Origin: Lewinellaceae bacterium
GTDB lineage: Bacteria > Bacteroidota > Bacteroidia > Chitinophagales > Saprospiraceae
Direction of reading: 5' to 3'
Assembly: GCA_947476195.1 (NCBI GenBank)
Contig: CANJPT010000012.1
Span: forward strand, 1-60,316
DNA: 60,316 bases
Below the pieces are notes generated by a model that ran no database searches, was not told the DNA's origin, and was given only the letters and a program-made list of their open reading frames with translations. The translations under genes and the position numbers were made by a program. This document shows positions 44,101-52,123 of the stretch, one piece after another (the stretch's first letter is position 1; each line of letters opens with the position of its first letter).

Positions 44101-44365
44101 TGTAGGTACGTTCAGCCCGGCCGAGGTGGTTGCTATGCGCGTATCACCCAATCCAACGGCTGATTTTCTTTTGGTTGAAAACATGGAAGGTGTAACCCGG
44201 CTTGAAGTATACGACCTGTTTGGCCGCCGTCTGGCACAGGCAAGTACTTCCGGAGATACTTATACTGATCTTAACGTTTCACAGTTTCCTGCTGGTATGT
44301 ACTTGTTGAGTGGTTACGACCGTAATGGTGCACTGGTGAGTAAAGCCAAGTTTGTGAAAAAATGA
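41195..44365 (+). CDS. Six-repeat secreted protein, glycan-binding candidate, T9SS-sorted
   Basis: A 1056-residue protein with signal peptide (MKNFFITTLLLVFGCLGLNA) and six tandem beta-sandwich repeats of about 150 residues, starting near 27, 180, 335, 490, 655 and 810. Each opens with a (D/E)(D/T)FE-like motif, contains a NP...NxSxxVGxY/F turn and an (F/V)KxEG strand, and ends with YYFDNI/IWYFDNL. The layout recalls carbohydrate-binding galactose-binding-like modules. A T9SS type A domain (SPNPTADFLLVENMEG to the end) anchors or releases it at the surface. The locus has no SusE/SusF gene, so this may take the surface glycan-binding role. ATG 41195 is preferred over GTG 41189. Confidence 0.75.
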   Translation: MKNFFITTLLLVFGCLGLNAQVTYEDFEGGAADLGWAGLNGSYNGAVVNPDQSGINTSTGVGSYTNAAAFDFCFALYTFPSTLDISEFNQFKMKIWSPTAPCKALLKLEGSGGPAVEKIVDITVANQWVEYTFDLSAGAGYTNLKTILVSFNSFVLGDDKTYYFDDIRAEKAEICHETFEPAASANWIGLNGTFNGAIANPGVDAVNGSATVGSFTNNPAEAYNFAFGTFAAPLDLSVYNQFKINVWLPAATKVLFKVEGTGESLEQTKYVAVGGAWQQLSFDMSAAKAFTTITKILIVFNPGATGDNNTYYFDNICSNPNACNGVVPDPEIIDDFECNRNASYTGDWSALSVVANPAPTGDNNSSKVGRFEDPSGNGTEYSNLSIGYADPIDLSVRNRFSCQVWAPKTGNLLIKLEGGPNAPMEVGTQVTELNKWVTYTVDFSSQIGKGHKKFVIFFNAGVNGEPGDVYHIDNIKLSAAPTAPPLEDFQDGVHLGWQSLEQNDVIHGVFQGPVANPNPNAVNGSTQVGCYAKGSSAFSTLQGISLTNFDLSVYGQFNLDVLSPASGGSVTLLLNSPTEGNKEAEATITTPGQWETLSFDFSAFSGITNFSEVRIIFNAGTASAGQIWYFDNLAQTKVTIDPCAGVLPVANIIDDYECQRNYTQIFYGASDLKVVNNPHLAPENGSLKVGEYTDPSGGGTEFAGIGIEFPAPPDLSLFNHLSMQVWAPADNVPFLFKLEGSGPGNEVFDTLPQGNKWYKFDIDFSGAVGTQHTKLVIFTNVLSATGGGTYYFDNIKWSRAGYNGCILDNETALTTFDFKYFANAALENTFAEVIDNPNPSGINTSSKVGKFIKKGDALPFAGMYTNPDLEAPIDWKGLKTVKAKVHMDHIGNFAVKVEGSQTGASPLELKVPNTLTNQWEELTFDFSAVPDNGEYRRLTLFFDLGIDATGSDVTSYYDDIVIGAGKCGSVGTFSPAEVVAMRVSPNPTADFLLVENMEGVTRLEVYDLFGRRLAQASTSGDTYTDLNVSQFPAGMYLLSGYDRNGALVSKAKFVKK

Positions 44366-44433
44366 GTTTAGTTTGACTTGCTGTCTGTATTGACGGCGAC
44401 TGCACCAGATTAAAACGTCCATTATCAGGGCGT

Positions 44434-44467
44434 ATTCAGGCGGTGGCTTTTGGGCTACCGCCTGAAT
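44434..44467 (+). terminator. Hairpin inside the glucan operon
   Basis: ATTCAGGCGGTGGC (44434-44447) pairs with GCTACCGCCTGAAT (44454-44467) with one mismatch. There is no U-run after it, so it may protect RNA ends or cause partial termination between the repeat protein and the GH144-esterase gene. Confidence 0.5.
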
Positions 44468-44540
44468 TTGGACAGTAGCGTTGAAGTAGGTGTGGCAAGG
44501 TTCTCCGGTTACTTTGCTTGCGATTTGTTGAACCATTTCT

Positions 44541-46730
44541 ATGAAAAAAATCTCTCTTATTTTTTTGCTCGGGTTAATGGCTTGCCATTCAGCGCCGGCA
44601 CAGATGCCGTCAGCTACCGACAGGGTGGATAAGCCTCCATTTAACTTGGACGAGGTGCAAAAACGGCATTTTTTATTCTTTTGGGAATTGGCGAACCCCG
44701 TCAATTTTCAGGTTCCGGATAGGTATCCAACCGATAATTTTTCAAGTATTGCGGCCACTGGTTTTGGGCTCTCTGCCTATCTAGTAGGAGCAGAACGTGG
44801 TTGGATCACGCGCGCTCAGGCTGTAGAACGGGTACAAAAAACCCTCGAATGCTTAAAGAACTTGCCACAAGGCCCTGATGCCAGTGGCGTAGCCGGCTAT
44901 CGTGGCTGGTTCTATCATTTTCTGAACACTCAAACCGGGCTTCGATATAAAACCGTCGAGCTCTCGAGTATTGACACAGGTTTGCTCATGGCAGGAATCT
45001 TGTCCTGCATGACCTATTTTGATCAGAATAATCCAACCGAAGAGGCCATCCGCCAAACTTCCGATTTCTTGTTTCGCCGCGTAGAATTTGACTGGTTTTT
45101 GAACGAACAAAATCGCCTGAGCATGGGCTGGTTTCCAGAACGTGACGGATTTTTATCTGCTGAGTGGCATGGCTACAATGAAGCTATGATCCTCAATATC
45201 ATGGCACTGGGTTCTCCAACCCACCCCGTTCCAGCAAAAAACTGGCAAAAATGGTGTGATACATACTTTCGCGCTGAATTCCAGGGGCAGGATTATGTGA
45301 ATTTTGGTCCACTTTTCGGACATCAGTACAGCCATTGCTGGATCGATTTTCGGGGTATTCAGGATCCTTACATGCAAAAGGCCGGGTTCGATTATTTTGA
45401 AAATTCCCGCCGGGCTACGCTAGCACAACGGCAATATGCGATCAAAAATCCTGGCAAGTTCAACGGTTATGGCCCCAATATCTGGGGGCTTACCGCTGGC
45501 GACGGACCAGATGCCGAAGTGCTACACGAAGGGAAAAATATTTTTTGTCCCGGCTACAGTGCGCGTGGCGTAGCCATTGATTATCAAGAAGATGACGGTA
45601 CTATTGCCCCTACTGCGGCAATCAGTTCGCTGCCATTTGTACCGGAATTTTGCCTGCCTACCCTTGAAGCGATGTGGAATCGCTGGCCTGTGGGTAAATA
45701 CGGGTTCTTTGATGGGTACAATGAAACCTTCACTGAGACCAGCCGTTCCCCCAATGCCCAGCCCGGTTTTCCATTTTGGGTCGATAAGGACTACCTTGGT
45801 ATTGACCAAGGTCCTATCGTACTGATGATGGAGAATTATCGCTCCGGGTTTCTTTGGGATTTGATGAAGCGCAACCCGTATATCGTACAGGGACTGAAAC
45901 GTGCTGGTTTTACTGGTGGCTGGCTTGCACAAACGGATATTGCCAAACGGACCCAAGCCTTATCCTTTACAGAGGGAGAAAATGTCAAAATTAATCCGTC
46001 GATTCCGATCGATCCGCAAGGCTTTTTTCAAAGATCTATATACAAGGACAAAACAGGGAATAGCCTGCCATACCAGCTAATGACACCTTGGCAAAAAGCC
46101 CCCAGCCACCAATCAACAGCGACCAACTACCCCCTGGTTATTTTCCTTCATGGCTCTGGCGAACGTGGTACGGAGAATCACGAGCAAATGAATAATGGCG
46201 TATTTGCATTTTGTGAAAAATGGATGCTTGAACAACATCCGCATTACTTATTGGTACCTCAATGTCCCCCGGATATTCGATGGGGTGGCAGTAATAAAGA
46301 CTGGCAAACGCTATATCAGGCAGACCCGACAGTGCCTGGACGTATGGTTTTGGAATTGGCAAAAAAAATGCTTCGGGAGCACCCGGATATTGACCCCGAT
46401 CGGGTGTATATCACAGGATTGAGCATGGGCGGTTTTGGCACGTTTGATCTGTTGGCTCGCAGCCCCGACTTGTTTGCTGCCGGACTGCCCCTTTGCGGTG
46501 GCGGTGACCCGGTCTATGCCGATAAAATCAAAAATATACCCCTTTGGGTATTCCATGGTAGTTTGGATGATGTAGTGAACCCCCGATGTTCAAGGCAGAT
46601 TGTGGCTGCCCTGGAAAAATTGGGCGGGAACGTGAAATACACGGAGTATTCAACGATGCACCATGATATCTGGAATGTCACGTACTACAATCCTGCGGTG
46701 TTAGAATGGCTGTTTGCACAGCACAAGTAA
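44541..46730 (+). CDS. Lipoprotein fusing a GH144-like glucanase domain to an alpha/beta-hydrolase esterase
   Basis: A 729-residue predicted lipoprotein (lipobox LMAC at about residues 12-15). Residues about 32-460 are a PF10091/GH144-like barrel (TGFGLSAYLVGAERGWITRA, GLTAGDGPDAEV, DDGTIAPTAAISSLPFVPEF), clearly homologous to the enzyme at 39278 but lacking FN3 and sorting domains. Residues about 480-729 are a PHB-depolymerase/CE1-like hydrolase: LVIFLHGSGERGTENHEQ, nucleophile in GLSMGGFGTFD, Asp in HGSLDDVV and His in MHHDIW. The fusion suggests that glucan cleavage is tied to removal of acyl or similar ester groups. The linker is unbroken and both catalytic sets look intact. Confidence 0.82.
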   Translation: MKKISLIFLLGLMACHSAPAQMPSATDRVDKPPFNLDEVQKRHFLFFWELANPVNFQVPDRYPTDNFSSIAATGFGLSAYLVGAERGWITRAQAVERVQKTLECLKNLPQGPDASGVAGYRGWFYHFLNTQTGLRYKTVELSSIDTGLLMAGILSCMTYFDQNNPTEEAIRQTSDFLFRRVEFDWFLNEQNRLSMGWFPERDGFLSAEWHGYNEAMILNIMALGSPTHPVPAKNWQKWCDTYFRAEFQGQDYVNFGPLFGHQYSHCWIDFRGIQDPYMQKAGFDYFENSRRATLAQRQYAIKNPGKFNGYGPNIWGLTAGDGPDAEVLHEGKNIFCPGYSARGVAIDYQEDDGTIAPTAAISSLPFVPEFCLPTLEAMWNRWPVGKYGFFDGYNETFTETSRSPNAQPGFPFWVDKDYLGIDQGPIVLMMENYRSGFLWDLMKRNPYIVQGLKRAGFTGGWLAQTDIAKRTQALSFTEGENVKINPSIPIDPQGFFQRSIYKDKTGNSLPYQLMTPWQKAPSHQSTATNYPLVIFLHGSGERGTENHEQMNNGVFAFCEKWMLEQHPHYLLVPQCPPDIRWGGSNKDWQTLYQADPTVPGRMVLELAKKMLREHPDIDPDRVYITGLSMGGFGTFDLLARSPDLFAAGLPLCGGGDPVYADKIKNIPLWVFHGSLDDVVNPRCSRQIVAALEKLGGNVKYTEYSTMHHDIWNVTYYNPAVLEWLFAQHK

Positions 46731-46800
46731 CCCGGAACGCAGTTCGGGGACAAATAAATACACTGATTTATCCTAAAAACGAAAAGATTGAACATCTTTC

Positions 46801-49026
46801 ATGCAAAAAATGATCTATTTAAGACTTATTCCAACGCTATTGCTCTTTTTGAGCATCCAGTTTTTAGACCCGATTGTTGCACAAAATTACCGCCCCTCCA
46901 AAGGCATCGAAGCACGCGTGAATGCGCTGCTTGCTAAGATGACTCTGGATGAAAAGATCGGTCAGCTTACGCTTTACACTACCGACTGGGGAAGCACCGG
47001 GCCGACCATCCGCGAGGGTTACAAAAATGATATCCGTAGTGGTGCCTGTGGCAATCTCTTTAATTGTCATACCATCGGTTTTGTCCACGACCTTCAAAAG
47101 GTGGCCGTCGAAGAAACCCGTATGAAGATCCCGCTGCTTTTTGGTTATGATGTAATTCATGGTTATAAAACAATTTTCCCCATTCCGCTGGGCGAGGCTG
47201 CCAGTTGGGACCTGGAGGCCATCGAAAAATCTGCCCGGGTTGCTGCGATTGAAGCTACTGCAGCGGGCCTGAACTGGACTTTTGCGCCTATGGTAGATAT
47301 TGGCCGCGACCCCCGCTGGGGCCGGGTAATGGAAGGCGCAGGCGAAGATACCTGGCTGGGCTGCCGTATTGCAGAAGCCAGGGTACATGGTTTTCAAGGT
47401 AAAAAACTGGGCGATACCGATGCTATGCTCGCTTGTGTAAAACACTTTGCCGGATATGGAGCACCCATAGGCGGGCGGGAATACAATACAGTGGATATGA
47501 GCGAGCGGTACTTTCGGGAGTATTATTTGCCAACCTATGAGGCAGCCGTAAAAGCTGGCGCTGCAACGGTGATGACTTCCTTTAATGATTATGATGGGGT
47601 GCCTGCTTCCGGAAATAAATACCTGATAGATGGTATTCTGCGCAAAGAATGGGACTTTCAGGGCTTTGTGGTCACAGATTATACCAGTACCAATGAAATG
47701 GTAAATCATGGTGTGGTAGTTGATGAAAAAGAGGCGGGTGAACTTTCCTTAAATGCCGGGGTGGACATGGATATGCAGGGCGGGATTTACCAGCGTTTTT
47801 TAAAACAATCCTTAAAAGAAGGAAAAGTCAGTACGAAACAGATCAATGAAGCTGTGCGTCGTGTGTTGCGCCTCAAATTTGAACTGGGACTCTTTGAAGA
47901 CCCTTATAAGTTTTGCAATGCAGATCGGGAAAAAAAGGCAATGCTTGCTCCAGAACACCGGGCTGCAGCCCGGGACCTGGCCCGTAAATCCATCGTTTTG
48001 CTCAAGAATGAGCAGCAGGTTTTGCCCTTAAAAAAGGGTCAAAAGATCGCACTGATCGGCCCTTTGGCCGATAATAAAAGCGAACTTATTGGCAACTGGA
48101 ACGGGGCAGGAAATGCAAATGACTGTGTGAGCCTGCGCGAGGGCTTTTCACCTGCCCAAGGCTCCTTGGTGGTATATGCTAAAGGTTGTGATCTGGAAGT
48201 CACCGATCGCTCGGGCTTTGCTGCTGCCCTTAAAGCCGCACAAAATGCAGATGTTGTGGTGATAGCTGTTGGAGAAGGAGCTATGATGAGTGGTGAAGCC
48301 GGCGCACGTGCTGAACTCGGATTGCCTGGAATTCAGGAAGAATTGGTCTTGGAGCTTTGCAAAACGGGCAAGCCTGTAGTCGTGATATTGATGAATGGCA
48401 GGCCACTTGCTATTCCCAAAATTGCTGAAAATGCCACCGCTATTCTGGAAACCTGGTGGCTTGGAACAGAAACGGGCAACGCTATTACAGATGTGTTGTA
48501 CGGTGTTCACAATCCTTCTGGCAAGCTGCCTATGACCTTCCCGCGCTCCGTGGGCCAGGTGCCGATTTTTTACAACTACAAAAATACAGGTCGCCCGTAC
48601 GACTCAAATTCGAAATGGACCAGTAAGTATATTGACATGCCTAATTCGCCGCAGTGGCCTTTTGGCTTTGGGCTAAGTTATACGAGCTTCGGCTATAGCG
48701 AGCCAAAGGTGGCCCTTAAGTCAGGCGGCAACTTGCTGACTATAACGGTTAATGTGACGAATACTGGCAAACTGCCAGGAGAAGAGGTTGCACAACTTTA
48801 TGTTCGGGACCTTGTAGGTTCCGTAACCCGTCCGGTGAAGGAGTTGAAAGGCTTTCAGAAAATCATGCTTCAGCCAGGAGAAACCAGGGAATTGAAGTTC
48901 ATCCTGACAGAAAAAGACCTGAGTTTTTACCGCAGGGATATGACATTCGGCACAGAACCAGGGGAATATGAGATCATGATCGGTGGTGATTCTGAAACAG
49001 TCAAAAAAGTAAAAGTCAGACTGTGA
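46801..49026 (+). CDS. bglX: Beta-glucosidase, GH3 (BglX family)
   Basis: A 741-residue exported GH3 enzyme: signal peptide (about 1-27), (beta/alpha)8 domain (about 30-385), alpha/beta sandwich and fibronectin-III-like domain (about 655-735). Substrate-binding CVKHFAGYGAP and the nucleophile Asp in GFVVTDYTST are present; GEGAMMSGEAGARAELGLPG leads the second domain. It should release glucose from beta-linked gluco-oligosaccharides. As I recall, a Bacteroides GH3 beside a GH144-type protein prefers sophoro-oligosaccharides, which fits this operon. ATG 46801 and 46810 are both possible; the gene lies 70 bp after the GH144-esterase gene and 79 bp before susC. Confidence 0.92.
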   Translation: MQKMIYLRLIPTLLLFLSIQFLDPIVAQNYRPSKGIEARVNALLAKMTLDEKIGQLTLYTTDWGSTGPTIREGYKNDIRSGACGNLFNCHTIGFVHDLQKVAVEETRMKIPLLFGYDVIHGYKTIFPIPLGEAASWDLEAIEKSARVAAIEATAAGLNWTFAPMVDIGRDPRWGRVMEGAGEDTWLGCRIAEARVHGFQGKKLGDTDAMLACVKHFAGYGAPIGGREYNTVDMSERYFREYYLPTYEAAVKAGAATVMTSFNDYDGVPASGNKYLIDGILRKEWDFQGFVVTDYTSTNEMVNHGVVVDEKEAGELSLNAGVDMDMQGGIYQRFLKQSLKEGKVSTKQINEAVRRVLRLKFELGLFEDPYKFCNADREKKAMLAPEHRAAARDLARKSIVLLKNEQQVLPLKKGQKIALIGPLADNKSELIGNWNGAGNANDCVSLREGFSPAQGSLVVYAKGCDLEVTDRSGFAAALKAAQNADVVVIAVGEGAMMSGEAGARAELGLPGIQEELVLELCKTGKPVVVILMNGRPLAIPKIAENATAILETWWLGTETGNAITDVLYGVHNPSGKLPMTFPRSVGQVPIFYNYKNTGRPYDSNSKWTSKYIDMPNSPQWPFGFGLSYTSFGYSEPKVALKSGGNLLTITVNVTNTGKLPGEEVAQLYVRDLVGSVTRPVKELKGFQKIMLQPGETRELKFILTEKDLSFYRRDMTFGTEPGEYEIMIGGDSETVKKVKVRL

Positions 49027-49105
49027 GCATTGCTTGTATACTTGTTCTTAGCCTCGTATAGGCTAAACATTGGTAGCATCCGACAAATCATTCAAACCAT
49101 TCAAT

Positions 49106-52039
49106 ATGAAGCAGTTTAACAAAAGAATCAACCTTTTAGGGCTAATAATTTGCCTATTGGCAAGTTCGGCATTTGCCCAAACCCGTATCACCGGGCGTAT
49201 CACAGATTCCGCCAACGGAGATGCGATCATCGGTGCCTCTGTACTTGAAAAAGGCACCTCCAATGGTATAATTACTGATCTGGAAGGCAATTTCATGTTA
49301 AGTGTCAGTGATCCAAATGCTTTATTGGTTGTAAATTATGCAGGTTACACCTCGCTGGAGGTGGCGATTGCGGGCCGTTCGCAGGTTAATATTTCCATCA
49401 TAGAAGCGGAAAGTCTGTTGGAAGAGGTTGTCGTAGTCGGCTACGGTGTTCAGCGTAAGAGCGATCTTACGGGTGCTGTGGGTACCGTCAAAGCCAAAGA
49501 CATCGAACGTATTCCGACGGCATCGGTAGAGCAGGCCTTACAAGGTAAAATTGCCGGGGTTTATGTCTCGCCTTCCAGTGGAGAGCCTGGCAGTGGCGCG
49601 ACCATCCGGATCCGGGGTACCGGTACGCTCAACAACGCAGGCCCGCTTTATGTCGTGGATGGAATGTTGCTGGATGATGCTTCCTTCGTTAATCCCCAGG
49701 ATGTGGCGAGTATTGAAGTGCTAAAAGATGCTTCCTCCACAGCGATCTACGGTAATCGGGGTGCAAACGGGGTTATTATCATCACAACCAAGCGTGGTAC
49801 AAAAGATCGGAAAGCAGTTGTTTCGATCAGTTCCTACTATGGAATTCAACAAATCGCTAAAAAAATATCCCTCGCAAACGGATCTGAGTTTGCGCAGATG
49901 TACAACGAACTGCCAGGCAACACCAATCCTTTGCCCGATCCAGAGCAGTACGGCAATGGAACCGATTGGCAGGATGTTATTTTTCGGGATGCGCCCATAG
50001 CCAATGCACAATTGAGCGTCAATGGAGTGTGGAAAAAACTCGATTACAATGTCTCCGGCAACTATTTTAACCAACAGGGAATTATTGAAGAAACCGGGTT
50101 TGAACGCTATACCGGCCGATTCAACGGCGAATATCCCGTTTTAAAAAACCTCAAAATTGGAACAAATGTGGCCTATTCAAAGACCGTGCTCCAAAGTGTT
50201 GGCGGCGGCGTTTTGGGCGGCGTATATCGGATGCCATCGATCTATTCGGTTTATGACAGCACAGGAAAATTCTCTGATCCAACCAAGTTCGGCCAGTCTA
50301 TCGGAAACCCGGCTGCCGACTTATTTTACAAAAACGATCAGGATACCCGGGTGAACCGTCTGGTAGGTACGGTTCATGCGGACTGGACTTTTCTGAAGGA
50401 CTTTACGTTCCGTACAAACTATGGTTTTGACCGTCGTGACGACCGTTTTCGATACCATGAGCCTGTGTTTATGGTGACTACCTCCCAGCTCAATAATCTG
50501 GATCGTACCACGCGCGACACCACCATAACCAGGAACTGGCTCTGGGAAAATACCCTGAATTATAACAAAGCATGGGAAGATGTCCGCCTGAATGTCCTGG
50601 CTGGCCAATCTGCCCAGGAAAACTATTATAAAAGACGCAACACCATAAATGATATCCTGCAACCCAATGGCGAGGGTATCGCAGAATGGGCAATGCTGAG
50701 CTACCTCGGTCGCGTAAATGCCACCTTTTTTGATCGCTATCTATTTACGGCTTCGATGCGTGCAGATGGATCTTCCCGGTTTTCTAAAGCCAATCGCTGG
50801 GGATATTTCCCTTCTTTGGCGGCTGGGTGGAACATTGCGGAAGAACCCTTCATGCGCAACCAGAAGGTCTTTGACCGGCTGAAACTCCGCGCCTCCTGGG
50901 GGATCACGGGCAACGATAAAATCCAGGAATATCCGTCTTTGGGTACCATCACTGATGAATTGTACAGTGCATTCGGGGATACCGTTCAATCAGGCGCTAC
51001 CCTGGTCAACTACGCCAACGCTGATGTACGCTGGGAAACCACCCGACAGACAGATGTAGGCCTGGAATTTGCGTTATTGAATGGCCGGTTTACAGCCGAG
51101 ATCGACTGGTATAAACGTTTTACCTATGATATTTTGAGTGATCTCCCCATTCCCGATTACGTCGGATCCGGTTCATTCCCATTCGTGAATGCTGCTCAGG
51201 TGGAAAATACCGGTTGGGATTTTACCTTGCAATGGCGTGAAACAAAAGATAAAATCACCTACAATTTTGGGGTGATCCTTTCGCCTGTTAAAAATAAAGT
51301 GTTGAAGATCAATGAAGGTAAATCAGAGATCTTCGAGGGCCAGACCAGTCAGGGTGACTTTGCAACCCGCACCACCATTGGCTCTCCGATTGGCGCATTT
51401 TACGGGTATCAGGTAGCGGGTGTTTTTCAAAATCAGGAGGAAATTAACAGTTCGCCCCATTTTGGGAACGAAAAACCCGGCGATTTCCGCTTTGCCGACC
51501 TCAATGGCGACTCTGTACTCAACTCCCTGGATCGCACTTATCTGGGAAGCCCGATACCAAGTCTGTCGTATGGGTTTTCAGCGGGCCTGGAGTTGTTTGG
51601 GTTTGATTTTGCCGCCGACTTTTTTGGGGTAAAAGGGAACAAGGTCGTGAATGCCAAAGCCGTGGCCCGTTTCGACACCCCCAATTGGGAAACCCTGTGG
51701 AACGATAACCATTGGACAGGCGAAGGCACCAGCAATTCCGTACCCCGTATTACCAATGGTGGTCATAATTATAAGATGTCCAGTTTTCTGGTAGAAGACG
51801 GCTCCTTTTTTCGCTTGCGGACGGTGGTACTTGGCTATTCTCTTCCCAAACGTTGGCTTTCCAATATCGGGATGAGCCGCGCCCGCTTGTATGCAAGTGG
51901 TACCAATCTATGGACCAAACAAGCGTATTCAGGCTTCACGCCTGAATTTCCAGGTGAAAATTCCTTTCGGGCAGGCATAGATTACCTGAGTTACCCGATG
52001 GCTAAAACGATGTTGGTAGGGCTTGATGTGACGTTTTAA
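49106..52039 (+). CDS. SusC/RagA-family TonB-linked glycan transporter
   Basis: A 977-residue outer-membrane importer: signal peptide ending LLASSAFAQ, carboxypeptidase-D-like domain (about 25-105, GRITDSANGDAIIGASVLEK), the TonB-box-like EEVVVVGYGVQRKSDLTGAV, plug (about 115-235, YVVDGMLLDDASFVNPQDVA, STAIYGNRGANGVIIITTK) and a barrel ending VGLDVTF. Paired with the SusD downstream, it would import oligosaccharides made by the surface glucanase. ATG 49106 starts the signal peptide; the TTG at 49070 is rejected. Spacing to its neighbours (79 and 84 bp) is that of one operon. Confidence 0.95.
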   Translation: MKQFNKRINLLGLIICLLASSAFAQTRITGRITDSANGDAIIGASVLEKGTSNGIITDLEGNFMLSVSDPNALLVVNYAGYTSLEVAIAGRSQVNISIIEAESLLEEVVVVGYGVQRKSDLTGAVGTVKAKDIERIPTASVEQALQGKIAGVYVSPSSGEPGSGATIRIRGTGTLNNAGPLYVVDGMLLDDASFVNPQDVASIEVLKDASSTAIYGNRGANGVIIITTKRGTKDRKAVVSISSYYGIQQIAKKISLANGSEFAQMYNELPGNTNPLPDPEQYGNGTDWQDVIFRDAPIANAQLSVNGVWKKLDYNVSGNYFNQQGIIEETGFERYTGRFNGEYPVLKNLKIGTNVAYSKTVLQSVGGGVLGGVYRMPSIYSVYDSTGKFSDPTKFGQSIGNPAADLFYKNDQDTRVNRLVGTVHADWTFLKDFTFRTNYGFDRRDDRFRYHEPVFMVTTSQLNNLDRTTRDTTITRNWLWENTLNYNKAWEDVRLNVLAGQSAQENYYKRRNTINDILQPNGEGIAEWAMLSYLGRVNATFFDRYLFTASMRADGSSRFSKANRWGYFPSLAAGWNIAEEPFMRNQKVFDRLKLRASWGITGNDKIQEYPSLGTITDELYSAFGDTVQSGATLVNYANADVRWETTRQTDVGLEFALLNGRFTAEIDWYKRFTYDILSDLPIPDYVGSGSFPFVNAAQVENTGWDFTLQWRETKDKITYNFGVILSPVKNKVLKINEGKSEIFEGQTSQGDFATRTTIGSPIGAFYGYQVAGVFQNQEEINSSPHFGNEKPGDFRFADLNGDSVLNSLDRTYLGSPIPSLSYGFSAGLELFGFDFAADFFGVKGNKVVNAKAVARFDTPNWETLWNDNHWTGEGTSNSVPRITNGGHNYKMSSFLVEDGSFFRLRTVVLGYSLPKRWLSNIGMSRARLYASGTNLWTKQAYSGFTPEFPGENSFRAGIDYLSYPMAKTMLVGLDVTF

Positions 52040-52123
52040 ATTACACGTTCCTTAGTTTTTGAGCAATCCGAAATCTAAGTTTCGGCGCACATTTTACAAT
52101 CAAACTTAAAAAATAGAAAGCGC

